From contig CAJXLJ010000001.1 in the NCBI GenBank assembly GCA_913055785.1, forward strand, positions 62,001 to 126,000: a DNA stretch of 64,000 nt. The letters run 5' to 3'. This DNA is from an uncultured Parvularculaceae bacterium (GTDB lineage: Bacteria > Pseudomonadota > Alphaproteobacteria > Caulobacterales > Parvularculaceae). A model generated the notes under the pieces. That model saw only the letters and a program-made list of their open reading frames with translations, was not told the origin of the DNA and made no database searches. The position numbers and the translations under genes are program-made. This document shows, piece after piece, positions 16,245 through 23,836 of this stretch (position 1 is its first letter; each line of letters opens with the position of its first letter).

Positions 16245-16276
16245 CAGCCCATCCCGACGACAGTCGGGATGGGCTG
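16245..16276. repeat. perfect 14-bp palindromic repeat downstream of the retron
   Basis: The arms cagcccatcccgac (16245-16258) and gtcgggatgggctg (16263-16276) pair perfectly around a 4-base loop. No T-run follows in either direction, so a classical terminator is unlikely. It resembles REP-type intergenic palindromes. The rest of 16144-16340, between the methyltransferase start and the retron RT stop, shows nothing else recognisable. Confidence 0.7.
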
Positions 16277-16340
16277 CATTAGAATAGTAGGGTGAATTAC
16301 GGCCGCAGGCGAAAGGCACCATCTTTATCGACAAAAACAT

Positions 16341-17303
16341 TCAACTGGCTGAGCCATCATACTTATAGAGAAATTTTCTCCGAAAAAGAGCTTTGATAAT
16401 TTCTTCACCATACTTTTTTTTCATACGTAAAATAAAGTCTGGTTCCACACTGTTTATAAACGCCATATCTCCTCTCAAACTTTCTACATCATCATCGCAA
16501 AGCTCATCACGCGAGAATCTGTGAAGTTTAGCTCGAAGCGTTCTTTTTTTTTCTCTACCTACGGAAACCTTTCCTTGATTACTTAGAACTAGCCCCGTAA
16601 TTATCCGCCGGTTTTTTTTAGTTACGATGACCGTTTTTGAGGTATTTAATTTCAACTTAGGGGATGTAAATTTTCTCAACTGTTCTTCAATTTTCTTTTT
16701 TACTTTTAGTAAAATCTGCGTATCATTTGCCGATAGTGTGATATCATCTGCATACCGCGTAAATATGACCTCAGAATTTTTGCAATAGGTCGCTATATTA
16801 TTGTCAAATTCAAACATCACTGCGTTTGAAAGCATAGGTGAGGATGGAGCGCCAATTGACAATTGAATCTTCGAGCTCCATTTATTTTTCCAGAATAGAG
16901 TTTGGTGGCAAAATTCGAAATCTTCGTTAGATAAGGGCAAATTCTGCTTATCAATAACGCTATCAAAGTCTTTTGGCGTAATAGAACCAAAAAAGTTCGT
17001 AAAATCTAATTTCAATAAAACCTTGCTATTCAGATGCGGTGCCGCATTTCCCCTAATGCTGCACCCTTTTAAATAAGCCGTGGCCGAATTATGCACGGGC
17101 AACTTCTGCAACAGTTCGGTCATCAAGAAACGCTGCAAGTCTTTTAGCTCGCGGGCTGGTTGCGCGATAATACGAAAACCTCGAGTTTTCTTTCGAATGC
17201 GGTACACTTTGTACCTTTCGGGGGCCGTAAACACTAAATATGATAAATCGCTCTCAGAAAGCCCTGACCAAACTTTGGCTTTATGCTTTAGATTTAACGC
17301 CAT
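16341..17303 (-). CDS. retron reverse transcriptase (Ec86/St85-like)
   Basis: A 320-residue retron RT, which primes from the 2'-OH of a guanosine in its own msr RNA and copies msd into msDNA. Motifs in order: retron-specific NAxxH as NAAPH (86-90); palm motif A LLKLDFTNFF with catalytic D100; SSPMLSN (~154-160); catalytic YADD (184-187); and ITGLV (235-239), the retron VTG motif used for msr recognition. The length is normal for retron RTs. The ATG overlaps the effector stop as TAATG, so the two are translationally coupled. Composition is strongly AT-rich compared with the surroundings, as in acquired defence genes. Effector-then-RT order matches type II-A retrons. Confidence 0.95.
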   Translation of the reverse strand: MALNLKHKAKVWSGLSESDLSYLVFTAPERYKVYRIRKKTRGFRIIAQPARELKDLQRFLMTELLQKLPVHNSATAYLKGCSIRGNAAPHLNSKVLLKLDFTNFFGSITPKDFDSVIDKQNLPLSNEDFEFCHQTLFWKNKWSSKIQLSIGAPSSPMLSNAVMFEFDNNIATYCKNSEVIFTRYADDITLSANDTQILLKVKKKIEEQLRKFTSPKLKLNTSKTVIVTKKNRRIITGLVLSNQGKVSVGREKKRTLRAKLHRFSRDELCDDDVESLRGDMAFINSVEPDFILRMKKKYGEEIIKALFRRKFLYKYDGSAS

Positions 17304-18250
17304 TAGGTAGCGCCCCCTGGCATCAGTTCTGTAATTAACTTGAACCGTCTTTCATCTTTTAATTTCCAAAATGCGCGTATATCTCTTTTCCATCTCATTG
17401 TGTCTTTATTCTTTGCAGCAGTTTTATATGCGACATCACAAGGTTGTTCTGTAAATAATGGCAAATAATATTTCTGATTTCCCCGTTTCTCCATACGGAT
17501 CCAACTCGCCGCTCTGCTGCAAAAAATGGCCCTTCTTAACTCCTGTTCAGTTAGTTCTACTGACATATTCTGGAAAGCCTTACCTATATCAGTGTGGGTA
17601 GCTGCGCCCAAAAAATGTACAACAACGGAAACCAAGATAATTTTGTGAGCTAGATTACTTTTGTCAAAGCTCTCAGACTTTGGAATATTTCTTAAACGAG
17701 ACTCGATTGAGCCCTTAATGTCGTTAAAATTACCGTCAAAAATCGGTTGCGATATACCTTTGTTTTTATAACCATCCTCTTCATGCCAATCATAAACTTG
17801 GATGGTTTCGGCATTTCTTTGCTCTAAATCGAGCACGGGGCCGTCCTTGATAAAAGACTTACTATTATAGTGATAACTCTGAATTACTATTATGATACGA
17901 TCAGCGACGGTGTTTATCTGAGAAAATGCCCCTAACTCAGCTAAAGAACCATAACCTTCAGAAAACAGAACTACTGAATCTGAAATTTCAGCTATATCAA
18001 TCTCAAATTTAATCAGGTTCTTGTAAGGAGAGTCTACATAAAATGCATCAACTGTTTCCGCCAACAATATAGTGTGATCGAAAAACTTCTTCCTGTCAGG
18101 CAACCTTCGCAAGAAGGCCTCACGTACTGATGGCGGCGCAACAGCATGCTCATCGAGACCACCACCACATAGAAAGATAAACTTCTGAGGTCGTTGAACC
18201 CTCAGCTTTTCAATATCTAACATTTCAAAGAAAAGCTGAGGGTCGATCAA
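17303..18250 (-). CDS. retron effector, nucleoside-deoxyribosyltransferase-like with C-terminal winged-helix-like domain
   Basis: A 315-residue protein placed between the msr-msd RNA and the RT, where type II-A retrons encode their toxin. The N half looks like the Rossmann-type N-glycosyltransferase fold: strand FIFLCGG (24-30), then VVLFSEGYGSLAELGAF (93-109). In the latter, E98 or more likely E105 is the catalytic glutamate of the deoxyribosyltransferase/LOG-like fold. The C-terminal ~110 residues look helical and winged-helix-like (LTEQELRRAIFCSRAASWIRM). Homologues (Ec86 effector, RcaT of St85) are toxic when released from the RT-msDNA complex, and the Ec86 effector is reported to degrade NAD. 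The start is TTG at 18250 with AAAGG five bases upstream. An ATG nine codons inside lacks a ribosome site. Confidence 0.88.
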   Translation of the reverse strand: MIDPQLFFEMLDIEKLRVQRPQKFIFLCGGGLDEHAVAPPSVREAFLRRLPDRKKFFDHTILLAETVDAFYVDSPYKNLIKFEIDIAEISDSVVLFSEGYGSLAELGAFSQINTVADRIIIVIQSYHYNSKSFIKDGPVLDLEQRNAETIQVYDWHEEDGYKNKGISQPIFDGNFNDIKGSIESRLRNIPKSESFDKSNLAHKIILVSVVVHFLGAATHTDIGKAFQNMSVELTEQELRRAIFCSRAASWIRMEKRGNQKYYLPLFTEQPCDVAYKTAAKNKDTMRWKRDIRAFWKLKDERRFKLITELMPGGAT

Positions 18251-18253
18251 GCG

Positions 18254-18408
18254 CCTTTACCTTTGAAGTCGGGGATGAAGCCGAGCTTTTATCATGCGAG
18301 CACCGAGCATGATGAAAGCTCGGCTTCATCCCCGACGATAAAAGCTACCAATCGAACAATGTCTAGCGAAACGCCTGACAAGAGCAATAGCTCTAAAACG
18401 CGTAAAGG
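18254..18408 (-). ncRNA. retron msr-msd non-coding RNA
   Basis: Reading the minus strand from ~18408: the a1 arm CCUUUAC (18408-18402) pairs with the a2 arm GUAAAGG (18260-18254). The msr part contains AGAGC-UAUU-GCUCU and a stem-loop GUCAGGCG-UUU-CGCUAGAC with the GUUUCG apex also found in Ec86 msr. The msd part is one long hairpin, 18336-18307 with 18297-18268, 30-base arms with a single mismatch and a 9-base loop (18298-18306). The branching guanosine is expected just after a1. The RNA ends four bases before the TTG start of the effector. Nothing on the opposite strand is a credible gene. Confidence 0.88.
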
Positions 18409-18414
18409 TTACCA

Positions 18415-18443
18415 ATACTCTTTGTATTTTTATTTCAAGTCAA
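18415..18443 (-). promoter_or_regulatory. sigma70-type promoter of the retron
   Basis: On the minus strand a -35 box TTGACT (18443-18438) is followed after 17 bases by a -10 box GAGTAT (18420-18415). This predicts transcription from about 18408, exactly the first base of the a1 arm of the retron RNA. The spacer is AT-rich. The promoter begins 14 bases beyond the lpdA stop codon, so the island carries its own promoter. Confidence 0.7.
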
Positions 18444-18456
18444 TACTAATAACGCC

Positions 18457-19875
18457 TCAAATATGCACTACACGGCCATAAGCGTCCAGCACAGCCTCGT
18501 GCATCATCTCTGACAATGTCGGGTGCGGGAAGACGGCGTGCATGAGGTCGGCTTCCACCAGTTCCGCTGAACGGGCGAGGCCGAAGCCCTGAATGAGTTC
18601 GGTGACTTCCGCGCCGATCATATGGGCGCCGAGAAGCTCCCCGGTCTTTTCATCGAACACGGTTTTGACGAAGCCGTCGGGCTCGCCGAGCGCAATCGCC
18701 TTGCCGTTGCCGGTGAAGGGGAACTTGCCGACCTTCACCTTGTAGCCCGCCTCTTTCGCTTTCGCTTCGGTCATCCCGACGCTAGCGATCTGCGGCTGGC
18801 AATAGGTGCAGCCCGGAATGGTCGATGTATCGAGCGGGTGAACGCCTTTGACGCCCGCGATCTTTTCGACACAGATGACGCCTTCGTGGGACGCCTTGTG
18901 GGCGAGCCAGGGCGCGCCGACGAGATCGCCAATGGCGTAAAGGCCTTTAACGCCGGTTTCGAGCCACTGATTGACGACCACATGGGCGCGGTCGATTTTG
19001 ACGCCCACGCTTTCCAAGCCCAGATTCTCCGTATTGCCGACAATGCCGACGGCGAGGACGACGCGCTCGGCCTCAATCGTCTCGGTCTTGCCGTCCTTGG
19101 TCTTCACCGTCGCCTTGGCGAGCGCGCCCGACTTGTCGAGCTTTTCAACCGTCGCAGCCGTTATGATCTTCATCCCCTGCTTCTTGAACTGGCGCTCGGC
19201 GAATTTCGAGACCTCTTCATCCTCGACGGGAAGGATGCGGTCCATCATCTCGACCACCGTGACTTCGGCGCCGAGCGCGCGATAGAAGCTCGCGAACTCG
19301 ATGCCGATGGCGCCCGAACCGATGACGAGCAGCGATTTCGGCATGATGTCGGGAACCATCGCTTCCTTCGCGGTCCACACGAACTTGCCGTCGGGCTCGA
19401 GCCCCGCCTGCGGGATGGTCCGCGCCCGCGCGCCGGTGGCGAGGATGACGTGTCTGGCCTTCACCGTGTCTTCCCCGCCCGCTTTGAGCTTCACCTTCAC
19501 GAGCGGCGCGTCGGTTCCCTTCTCCAGCCGCGCCGTCCCCTCGATCACGGTAATCTTGTTCTTCTTCATCAGGAAGCCGACGCCCTTTTCCATGCGGCCG
19601 GAAACGCCGCGCGAGCGCTCGACCACCTTCTTGATGTCGAAGGAGAGGCCCTCGGCTTTGAGGCCGTATTCCTCGGCGTGTTTCATTTGCGTGTAGACTT
19701 CCGCCGTGCGCAAAAGCGCCTTGGTCGGGATGCAGCCCCAGTTGAGGCAGACGCCGCCCAGCGCGTCGCGCTCGACAATCGCGGTCTTCATGCCGAGCTG
19801 CGCCGCGCGGATCGCCGCCACATAGCCCCCGGGGCCCGAACCGATTACGACGAGGTCAACACTGTGGTCAGTCAT
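18457..19875 (-). CDS. lpdA: dihydrolipoyl dehydrogenase (E3)
   Basis: A 472-residue FAD-dependent disulfide oxidoreductase that reoxidises dihydrolipoamide in the pyruvate and 2-oxoglutarate dehydrogenase complexes. FAD-binding GSGPGGYVAAIRAAQLG is at the N terminus. The redox cysteines are in GGVCLNWGCIPTKALLR, NAD binding is in VIGSGAIGIEFASF, and the C-terminal HPTLSEMMHEA holds the catalytic His-Glu pair. Length is normal. No other complex subunits are adjacent. The retron island begins directly after its stop codon, and a palindromic repeat lies upstream of its start. Confidence 0.97.
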   Translation of the reverse strand: MTDHSVDLVVIGSGPGGYVAAIRAAQLGMKTAIVERDALGGVCLNWGCIPTKALLRTAEVYTQMKHAEEYGLKAEGLSFDIKKVVERSRGVSGRMEKGVGFLMKKNKITVIEGTARLEKGTDAPLVKVKLKAGGEDTVKARHVILATGARARTIPQAGLEPDGKFVWTAKEAMVPDIMPKSLLVIGSGAIGIEFASFYRALGAEVTVVEMMDRILPVEDEEVSKFAERQFKKQGMKIITAATVEKLDKSGALAKATVKTKDGKTETIEAERVVLAVGIVGNTENLGLESVGVKIDRAHVVVNQWLETGVKGLYAIGDLVGAPWLAHKASHEGVICVEKIAGVKGVHPLDTSTIPGCTYCQPQIASVGMTEAKAKEAGYKVKVGKFPFTGNGKAIALGEPDGFVKTVFDEKTGELLGAHMIGAEVTELIQGFGLARSAELVEADLMHAVFPHPTLSEMMHEAVLDAYGRVVHI

Positions 19876-19890
19876 ATTCTTTCCTCTAGA

Positions 19891-19976
19891 CCTTCATCCT
19901 GAGGAGCCTTTTCCTTCGTCCTTCGTGACGGCGCTTTGCGCCCCTCAGGATGAAGGAAAAGGCGTCTCGAAGGACG
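19891..19976. repeat. intergenic palindromic repeat element
   Basis: Three short sequences recur as reverse complements in the gap between lpdA and the dehalogenase gene: ccttcatcctgagg (19891-19904) with cctcaggatgaagg (19943-19956); gccttttcc (19906-19914) with ggaaaaggc (19955-19963); and cgtccttcg (19917-19925) with cgaaggacg (19968-19976). It looks like an ~34-base unit present twice in opposite orientations. Similar CCTCAGGATGA / CTTCGAGACG palindromes are common between genes in Caulobacterales and relatives. Confidence 0.7.
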
Positions 19977-20051
19977 GGCGACTGCTTCAAAACCTTGGCG
20001 CCGGGCGGCGCGCGCGCGACTATAGCGGCCCCGCCCGAGAAAGGAACACCC

Positions 20052-20978
20052 ATGACGATCAAGGCCCTCAGGACCCCCGACGCGCGTTTTGAAAACCTTC
20101 CCGGCTGGCCTTACGCGCCGCATTATGTGGAAGACCTCCCCGGCTATGAGGGCCTCCGGATGCATTACGTCGACGAGGGTCCGGCTGATGCGGACGTCAC
20201 GTTTCTGTGCATTCACGGCGAGCCGAGCTGGGCCTATCTCTTCCGCAAGATGATCCCGGTGTTCACCGGCGCGGGACATCGGGCGGTCGCGGTCGACATG
20301 TTCGGCTTCGGGCGGTCGGACAAGCCCGCCGACGATGAGACGTATACCTATCATTTCCACCGCAACGCCCTCCTCGCCTTCGTCGAGAAGCTCGATCTCA
20401 AAAACATCTGTCTCGTGGTGCAGGACTGGGGCGGCCTTCTGGGCCTGACGCTGCCGATGGCGGCGCCCCAGCGCTATACGCGGCTCATCGTCATGAACAC
20501 CGGCCTGCCCGCCGGCGAAGAAGCGCCCGAAGGGTTCGGCATGTGGCGGGCCTTCAACCGCTCGCAACCGGACCTCGATGTCGCCGCGCTGATGCAACGC
20601 GCAACGTCCGTGCTCTCGGACGAGGAAGCGGCGGCCTATGCGGCGCCCTTCCCGTCGATAGACTACAAGGGCGGCGTCCGGCGCTTCCCTGAACTCGTGA
20701 TGCTGAAGGAAAAAGGCGCGGACGAGCTCACCCCGCTATCGAAAGACGGCGTCGAGACATCCCTGAAGGCGCGCAAATTCTGGTCGGAAGACTGGGCCGG
20801 CGAGAGTTTCATGGCCATCGGCATGGCCGACCCGGTGCTCGGCCCCCCGGCCATGCACGGCCTGCGCAAGTTCATCCGCAATTGCCCCGAGCCCATGGAA
20901 GTCGCCGAGGCCGGGCATTTCGTGCAGGAATGGGGCGCGCCCATCGCCAAGGCCGCGCTTGAAAAATTCGGGATTTAA
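20052..20978 (+). CDS. haloalkane dehalogenase (HLD-I type)
   Basis: A 308-residue alpha/beta hydrolase predicted to cleave carbon-halogen bonds by attack of an aspartate. The nucleophile is the Asp of VVQDWGG (~D125), and the next Trp helps bind the halide. HGEPSW provides the oxyanion region, ADPVLG the acid and AGHFVQEWG the catalytic His. The layout matches the DhlA-type subfamily. The frame opens upstream, but the ATG at 20052 behind AAAGGAACACCC starts the conserved N terminus (MTIKALRTPDARFENLPGWP). It stands alone, with no dehalogenation pathway genes nearby, and the natural substrate is unknown. Confidence 0.88.
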   Translation: MTIKALRTPDARFENLPGWPYAPHYVEDLPGYEGLRMHYVDEGPADADVTFLCIHGEPSWAYLFRKMIPVFTGAGHRAVAVDMFGFGRSDKPADDETYTYHFHRNALLAFVEKLDLKNICLVVQDWGGLLGLTLPMAAPQRYTRLIVMNTGLPAGEEAPEGFGMWRAFNRSQPDLDVAALMQRATSVLSDEEAAAYAAPFPSIDYKGGVRRFPELVMLKEKGADELTPLSKDGVETSLKARKFWSEDWAGESFMAIGMADPVLGPPAMHGLRKFIRNCPEPMEVAEAGHFVQEWGAPIAKAALEKFGI

Positions 20979-21038
20979 ACCCTTCAATATTTACATATAT
21001 TTCGATTATGCTCTACTGAAACAATTCAGGGGGCGAAA

Positions 21039-21599
21039 TTGTCTATTAATGTACAGGAAACACGGGACAAATATTATGTCCACCCTTGGCGGCGTTACTT
21101 CGCCAAAACAATTGATCTCGTTGTTATCTTAACGGTGCTTGGTTTTTTGGGCGGCCTGGTGCTCGCCTTCGTTTACCCACCCTTGCTGCCAACAAGCTTA
21201 ATCAGCACGATTATCTTCAGCGCTATAGTGCTGATTGGCTACTGCATAATTGAAGCAGTGCTAATTTCAGCATTCGGGACAACCTTGGGAAAGGCAATCT
21301 TTCGAACGGGTATTGTCAACGAGAACGGTCAAAAACTTGAAATAATCAATTCACTTGCACGGTCGTTTTTCTGCGGGGTCGCAGGTATCGGCGCCGGAAT
21401 ACCTGTCGTTTCTCTCATGACCCTGATCATGGGTTACACGACGCTAAATGCAGATGGCGTCACGCCTTGGGATCAACATACGGGCGCCTTTGTAGTGCAC
21501 GAAGAAATGACGCGATTGAACTGGTTCTTTGGGATAAGCATCTTCATACTGGCATTTGCGGCAAACATTGTACTCAATGTCGCTAGCATGAACTTCTAA
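21039..21599 (+). CDS. RDD-family membrane protein
   Basis: A 186-residue protein of the RDD superfamily. The Arg-Asp pattern is in WRRYFAKTIDLVVIL at the start of the first helix, and three to four further membrane spans follow (ISTIIFSAIVLIGYCIIEAVLI, FFGISIFILAFAANIVL). Function of the family is unsettled, and ion transport has been proposed for a few members. The start is TTG at 21039 with CAGGGGG upstream. This gene and the next are clearly less GC-rich than the flanking genes and may have been acquired together. Confidence 0.8.
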   Translation: MSINVQETRDKYYVHPWRRYFAKTIDLVVILTVLGFLGGLVLAFVYPPLLPTSLISTIIFSAIVLIGYCIIEAVLISAFGTTLGKAIFRTGIVNENGQKLEIINSLARSFFCGVAGIGAGIPVVSLMTLIMGYTTLNADGVTPWDQHTGAFVVHEEMTRLNWFFGISIFILAFAANIVLNVASMNF

Positions 21600-21659
21600 T
21601 CGCCAAAGACGCGCCTGAAATAGTTGTAATACGAAAACGGCGCCTCTGCTTTGACAACA

Positions 21660-22187
21660 ATGAGAACTTCGAGATCCATTCCCTGGTATCTTCATCCCGT
21701 ATGTCTATGGGGCGTAATTCTATTCTCTTTTGTCCTGCAGCTGGTAAGCTTGTCTACCGATTACGCATTCCTAAAATACTTCCTTGGGGCAATCGGGCTG
21801 GCGGTCGCTGCATATTATGTATTATGGGCGTATCTGTTATATGAATACCTAGCGCCGAGCAGCCATGACGCTTCCCGTCATCGGCCCGGCGGCAACAAGT
21901 TGCCCCTCACAGTCATTTTAGCGAGCATGGCGCTTGCCATCCTACTGACAATGCTGGGTTTGAACACAGAAAAACCTAACGAAGCCGCGGACTTATTAGT
22001 GTTTCCACTGTTTCTTTCGTTTTTCACAATCAACTGGAAGGCTTGCGATCTCCTTGTCGACCTCGAGCGCAATCTCGTTCCCACGAGAAGCAAGACTCTA
22101 AGCTTTATTGCGATGTGCTATCTGCCAATATTTGTTTTCTGGTATTATTCACGCCTCAAGACCTTAAAACGCAAAGGCGTTATTTGA
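21660..22187 (+). CDS. hypothetical multi-pass membrane protein
   Basis: A protein of ~175 residues with four to five predicted membrane helices (e.g. LWGVILFSFVLQLV, LGAIGLAVAAYYVLWAYLLY, LTVILASMALAILLTML) and a basic C-terminal end (YYSRLKTLKRKG). No family is recognised. An upstream TTG at 21651 is an alternative start, and neither start has a good ribosome site. GC content is lower than most of the window, like the RDD gene 60 bases upstream. Confidence 0.6.
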   Translation: MRTSRSIPWYLHPVCLWGVILFSFVLQLVSLSTDYAFLKYFLGAIGLAVAAYYVLWAYLLYEYLAPSSHDASRHRPGGNKLPLTVILASMALAILLTMLGLNTEKPNEAADLLVFPLFLSFFTINWKACDLLVDLERNLVPTRSKTLSFIAMCYLPIFVFWYYSRLKTLKRKGVI

Positions 22188-22270
22188 TTTTTCATGTTCG
22201 CACTTGCACCGAGGTCTGTCATTCATGCTAGGATGTTGACCATCAGCATTCGAATATGGCGAGGGGGACC

Positions 22271-22561
22271 ATGAGCGACGCGAAATTCACACTCGACAAA
22301 CTTTTCGTCGACCGGCGCTGGCTTCTTTATGAATCGAAGAAGGGCGGCGGCGGCGTCATGTTTTCCGTAAAGTTCCTGTTCGATCAGCCGCCGGAAGGCA
22401 AACGCGCCAATGAAGTGAAAGTGCAGTTCGACGGCGTCACCCAGGAACTGCAGATCGGCGAGGCGATCGTCCGCAAGGCGTATAACAAGATCTGGCTCGA
22501 CCCGGCGAGCGGCAACGCCGTCGTCGATGTCGAAGTGATCCCGCTTCCGAAAGGCGATTGA
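22271..22561 (+). CDS. hypothetical protein, small and soluble
   Basis: A 96-residue soluble protein without signal or membrane segment. It has alternating charged strands (FSVKFLFDQPPEGKRANEVKVQFDGVTQELQIGE) that suggest a small beta-rich fold. The ATG at 22271 directly follows GAGGGGGACC and is preferred over an upstream ATG at 22256. No known family is recognised. Its stop codon abuts the stop of the convergent alpha/beta hydrolase gene. Confidence 0.6.
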   Translation: MSDAKFTLDKLFVDRRWLLYESKKGGGGVMFSVKFLFDQPPEGKRANEVKVQFDGVTQELQIGEAIVRKAYNKIWLDPASGNAVVDVEVIPLPKGD

Positions 22562-23689
22562 TCACCCGGCGCATTCCTTGCGCGGCGTGAACCCTCCGGT
22601 CAAATTCGCCGCGACATAATCCAGTAGCGCTTGCGAAACGGTCATTTCGCCCGGAACATGTTTTTCAAGCCGTTCGTCATTGTGGCGTAGAAAGAAATGG
22701 TCCTCATCGGGCAGAATCTTCGCCGCGACATTGATATTACCGCCCTCCGCCAGCGCCGCCAGAAACGGCGCCATGTGATCCTTGGGCGGGACGTTTTCGT
22801 CGAACTCCGCGAATGCGGCGATCACCGGCCGCCGAACTCTGCGGAGGTCGTCGGCGATATCATAGCCGAAGAAAAAACGATACCAGGGAACGCGATAACC
22901 CGAGAGCAACTGCCTGGCGAACGCCGGCGTATTGTCAGCTTCTGGAATGTCATGAGCTGCGAGGAAGTCATAACCGATCTCGTAAAACGCCGGATCGTCT
23001 TCCGGGTGCGGGCCGGCCGCCACCCAGGCCGCATATCGCAGCAATACCGCATGAACCGCGTTCGCAACCTCGTCACTGGCGCCGCGCCGGCGCAAATTCG
23101 CTGCAAGCTGGTTCGCCCATGTCTCCGCGCCTGACAGGCCCGGCGGGCTCATAAAGATGAGGCGCGCGATTTCAATGTCCGCCGCCGCAATCATCGCCCC
23201 GGTCATGGCGCCCTCGCTATGACCGAATAGCGCAATTTCGTCAGGATCGAGCTCAGGCTGAGCGCGCATCCACTCTATTACGGCGCGAGCATCGGCGGCG
23301 CTGTCCGCTGTTGTGTGATGCTCAAAATCCGTCCCTGTGGAAGCGCCGTAACCGCGACGGTCATAACGGACAACGGCGACGCCGCGGCGCAGAAAATAGT
23401 CGGCGATCATCCGGAACATCGGCGAATTTGAAATCATCTGATCGCGATCATGAGGGCCGTTGCCGTGGAGAAGGAGCAGCGCCGGATAACGCCGGCCCTC
23501 CCCCGGCGTCGACAGAACGCCGGCGATCGTCACGTCGTCAGTCGAGCCGACTGCGAATTCCCGGCTGCGTATGTCGCAGGGGCGCATTTCCTCCGCAAAG
23601 CCAGGGAGATGCGGCCCGGCGGCGCATGACGCCGCCAGCGCCAACATGACCAATGCGCCCAATCTCGCGAAATTCGCCTGCACCGTCAT
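22562..23689 (-). CDS. alpha/beta hydrolase, probable lipoprotein
   Basis: A 375-residue secreted alpha/beta hydrolase. The N terminus is a lipoprotein-type signal (VMLALAASCAAG, lipid on the Cys). The oxyanion region LLLLHGNGPHDRDQ, nucleophile elbow GHSEG, acid in FAEFDENVP and His in EDHFF form a complete catalytic triad. The layout suggests a dienelactone-hydrolase or prolyl-oligopeptidase-like esterase or peptidase acting outside the cytoplasm. The ATG at 23689 follows GGGAGGCATAGT, while an in-frame start six codons earlier lacks a site. Confidence 0.8.
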   Translation of the reverse strand: MTVQANFARLGALVMLALAASCAAGPHLPGFAEEMRPCDIRSREFAVGSTDDVTIAGVLSTPGEGRRYPALLLLHGNGPHDRDQMISNSPMFRMIADYFLRRGVAVVRYDRRGYGASTGTDFEHHTTADSAADARAVIEWMRAQPELDPDEIALFGHSEGAMTGAMIAAADIEIARLIFMSPPGLSGAETWANQLAANLRRRGASDEVANAVHAVLLRYAAWVAAGPHPEDDPAFYEIGYDFLAAHDIPEADNTPAFARQLLSGYRVPWYRFFFGYDIADDLRRVRRPVIAAFAEFDENVPPKDHMAPFLAALAEGGNINVAAKILPDEDHFFLRHNDERLEKHVPGEMTVSQALLDYVAANLTGGFTPRKECAG

Positions 23690-23836
23690 ACTATGCCTCC
23701 CTGACACCGGTTCGAGCGACTCAAACTTGCGCCCTGACGCCCTTCCCGTCCTGATCTTTCGTTGACTTTTTCCTGACTTTTAACTGGAAGGATGCTGGTC
23801 CAAAGGTCTATATTTTCCAGCCTTGGGAGGTGTTCA

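Noticed and set aside
18268-18336. Reading the long hairpin as a terminator of lpdA
   Set aside because: It lies 120 bases past the lpdA stop, has no T-run, and is framed by a1/a2 arms, an msr stem and a promoter that fit a retron RNA.
18263-18481. 72-codon plus-strand frame across the retron RNA
   Set aside because: It is the mirror of the msd hairpin and runs into lpdA antisense; no ribosome site and no protein-like composition.
18622-19902. 426-codon plus-strand frame over lpdA
   Set aside because: Antisense shadow of lpdA.
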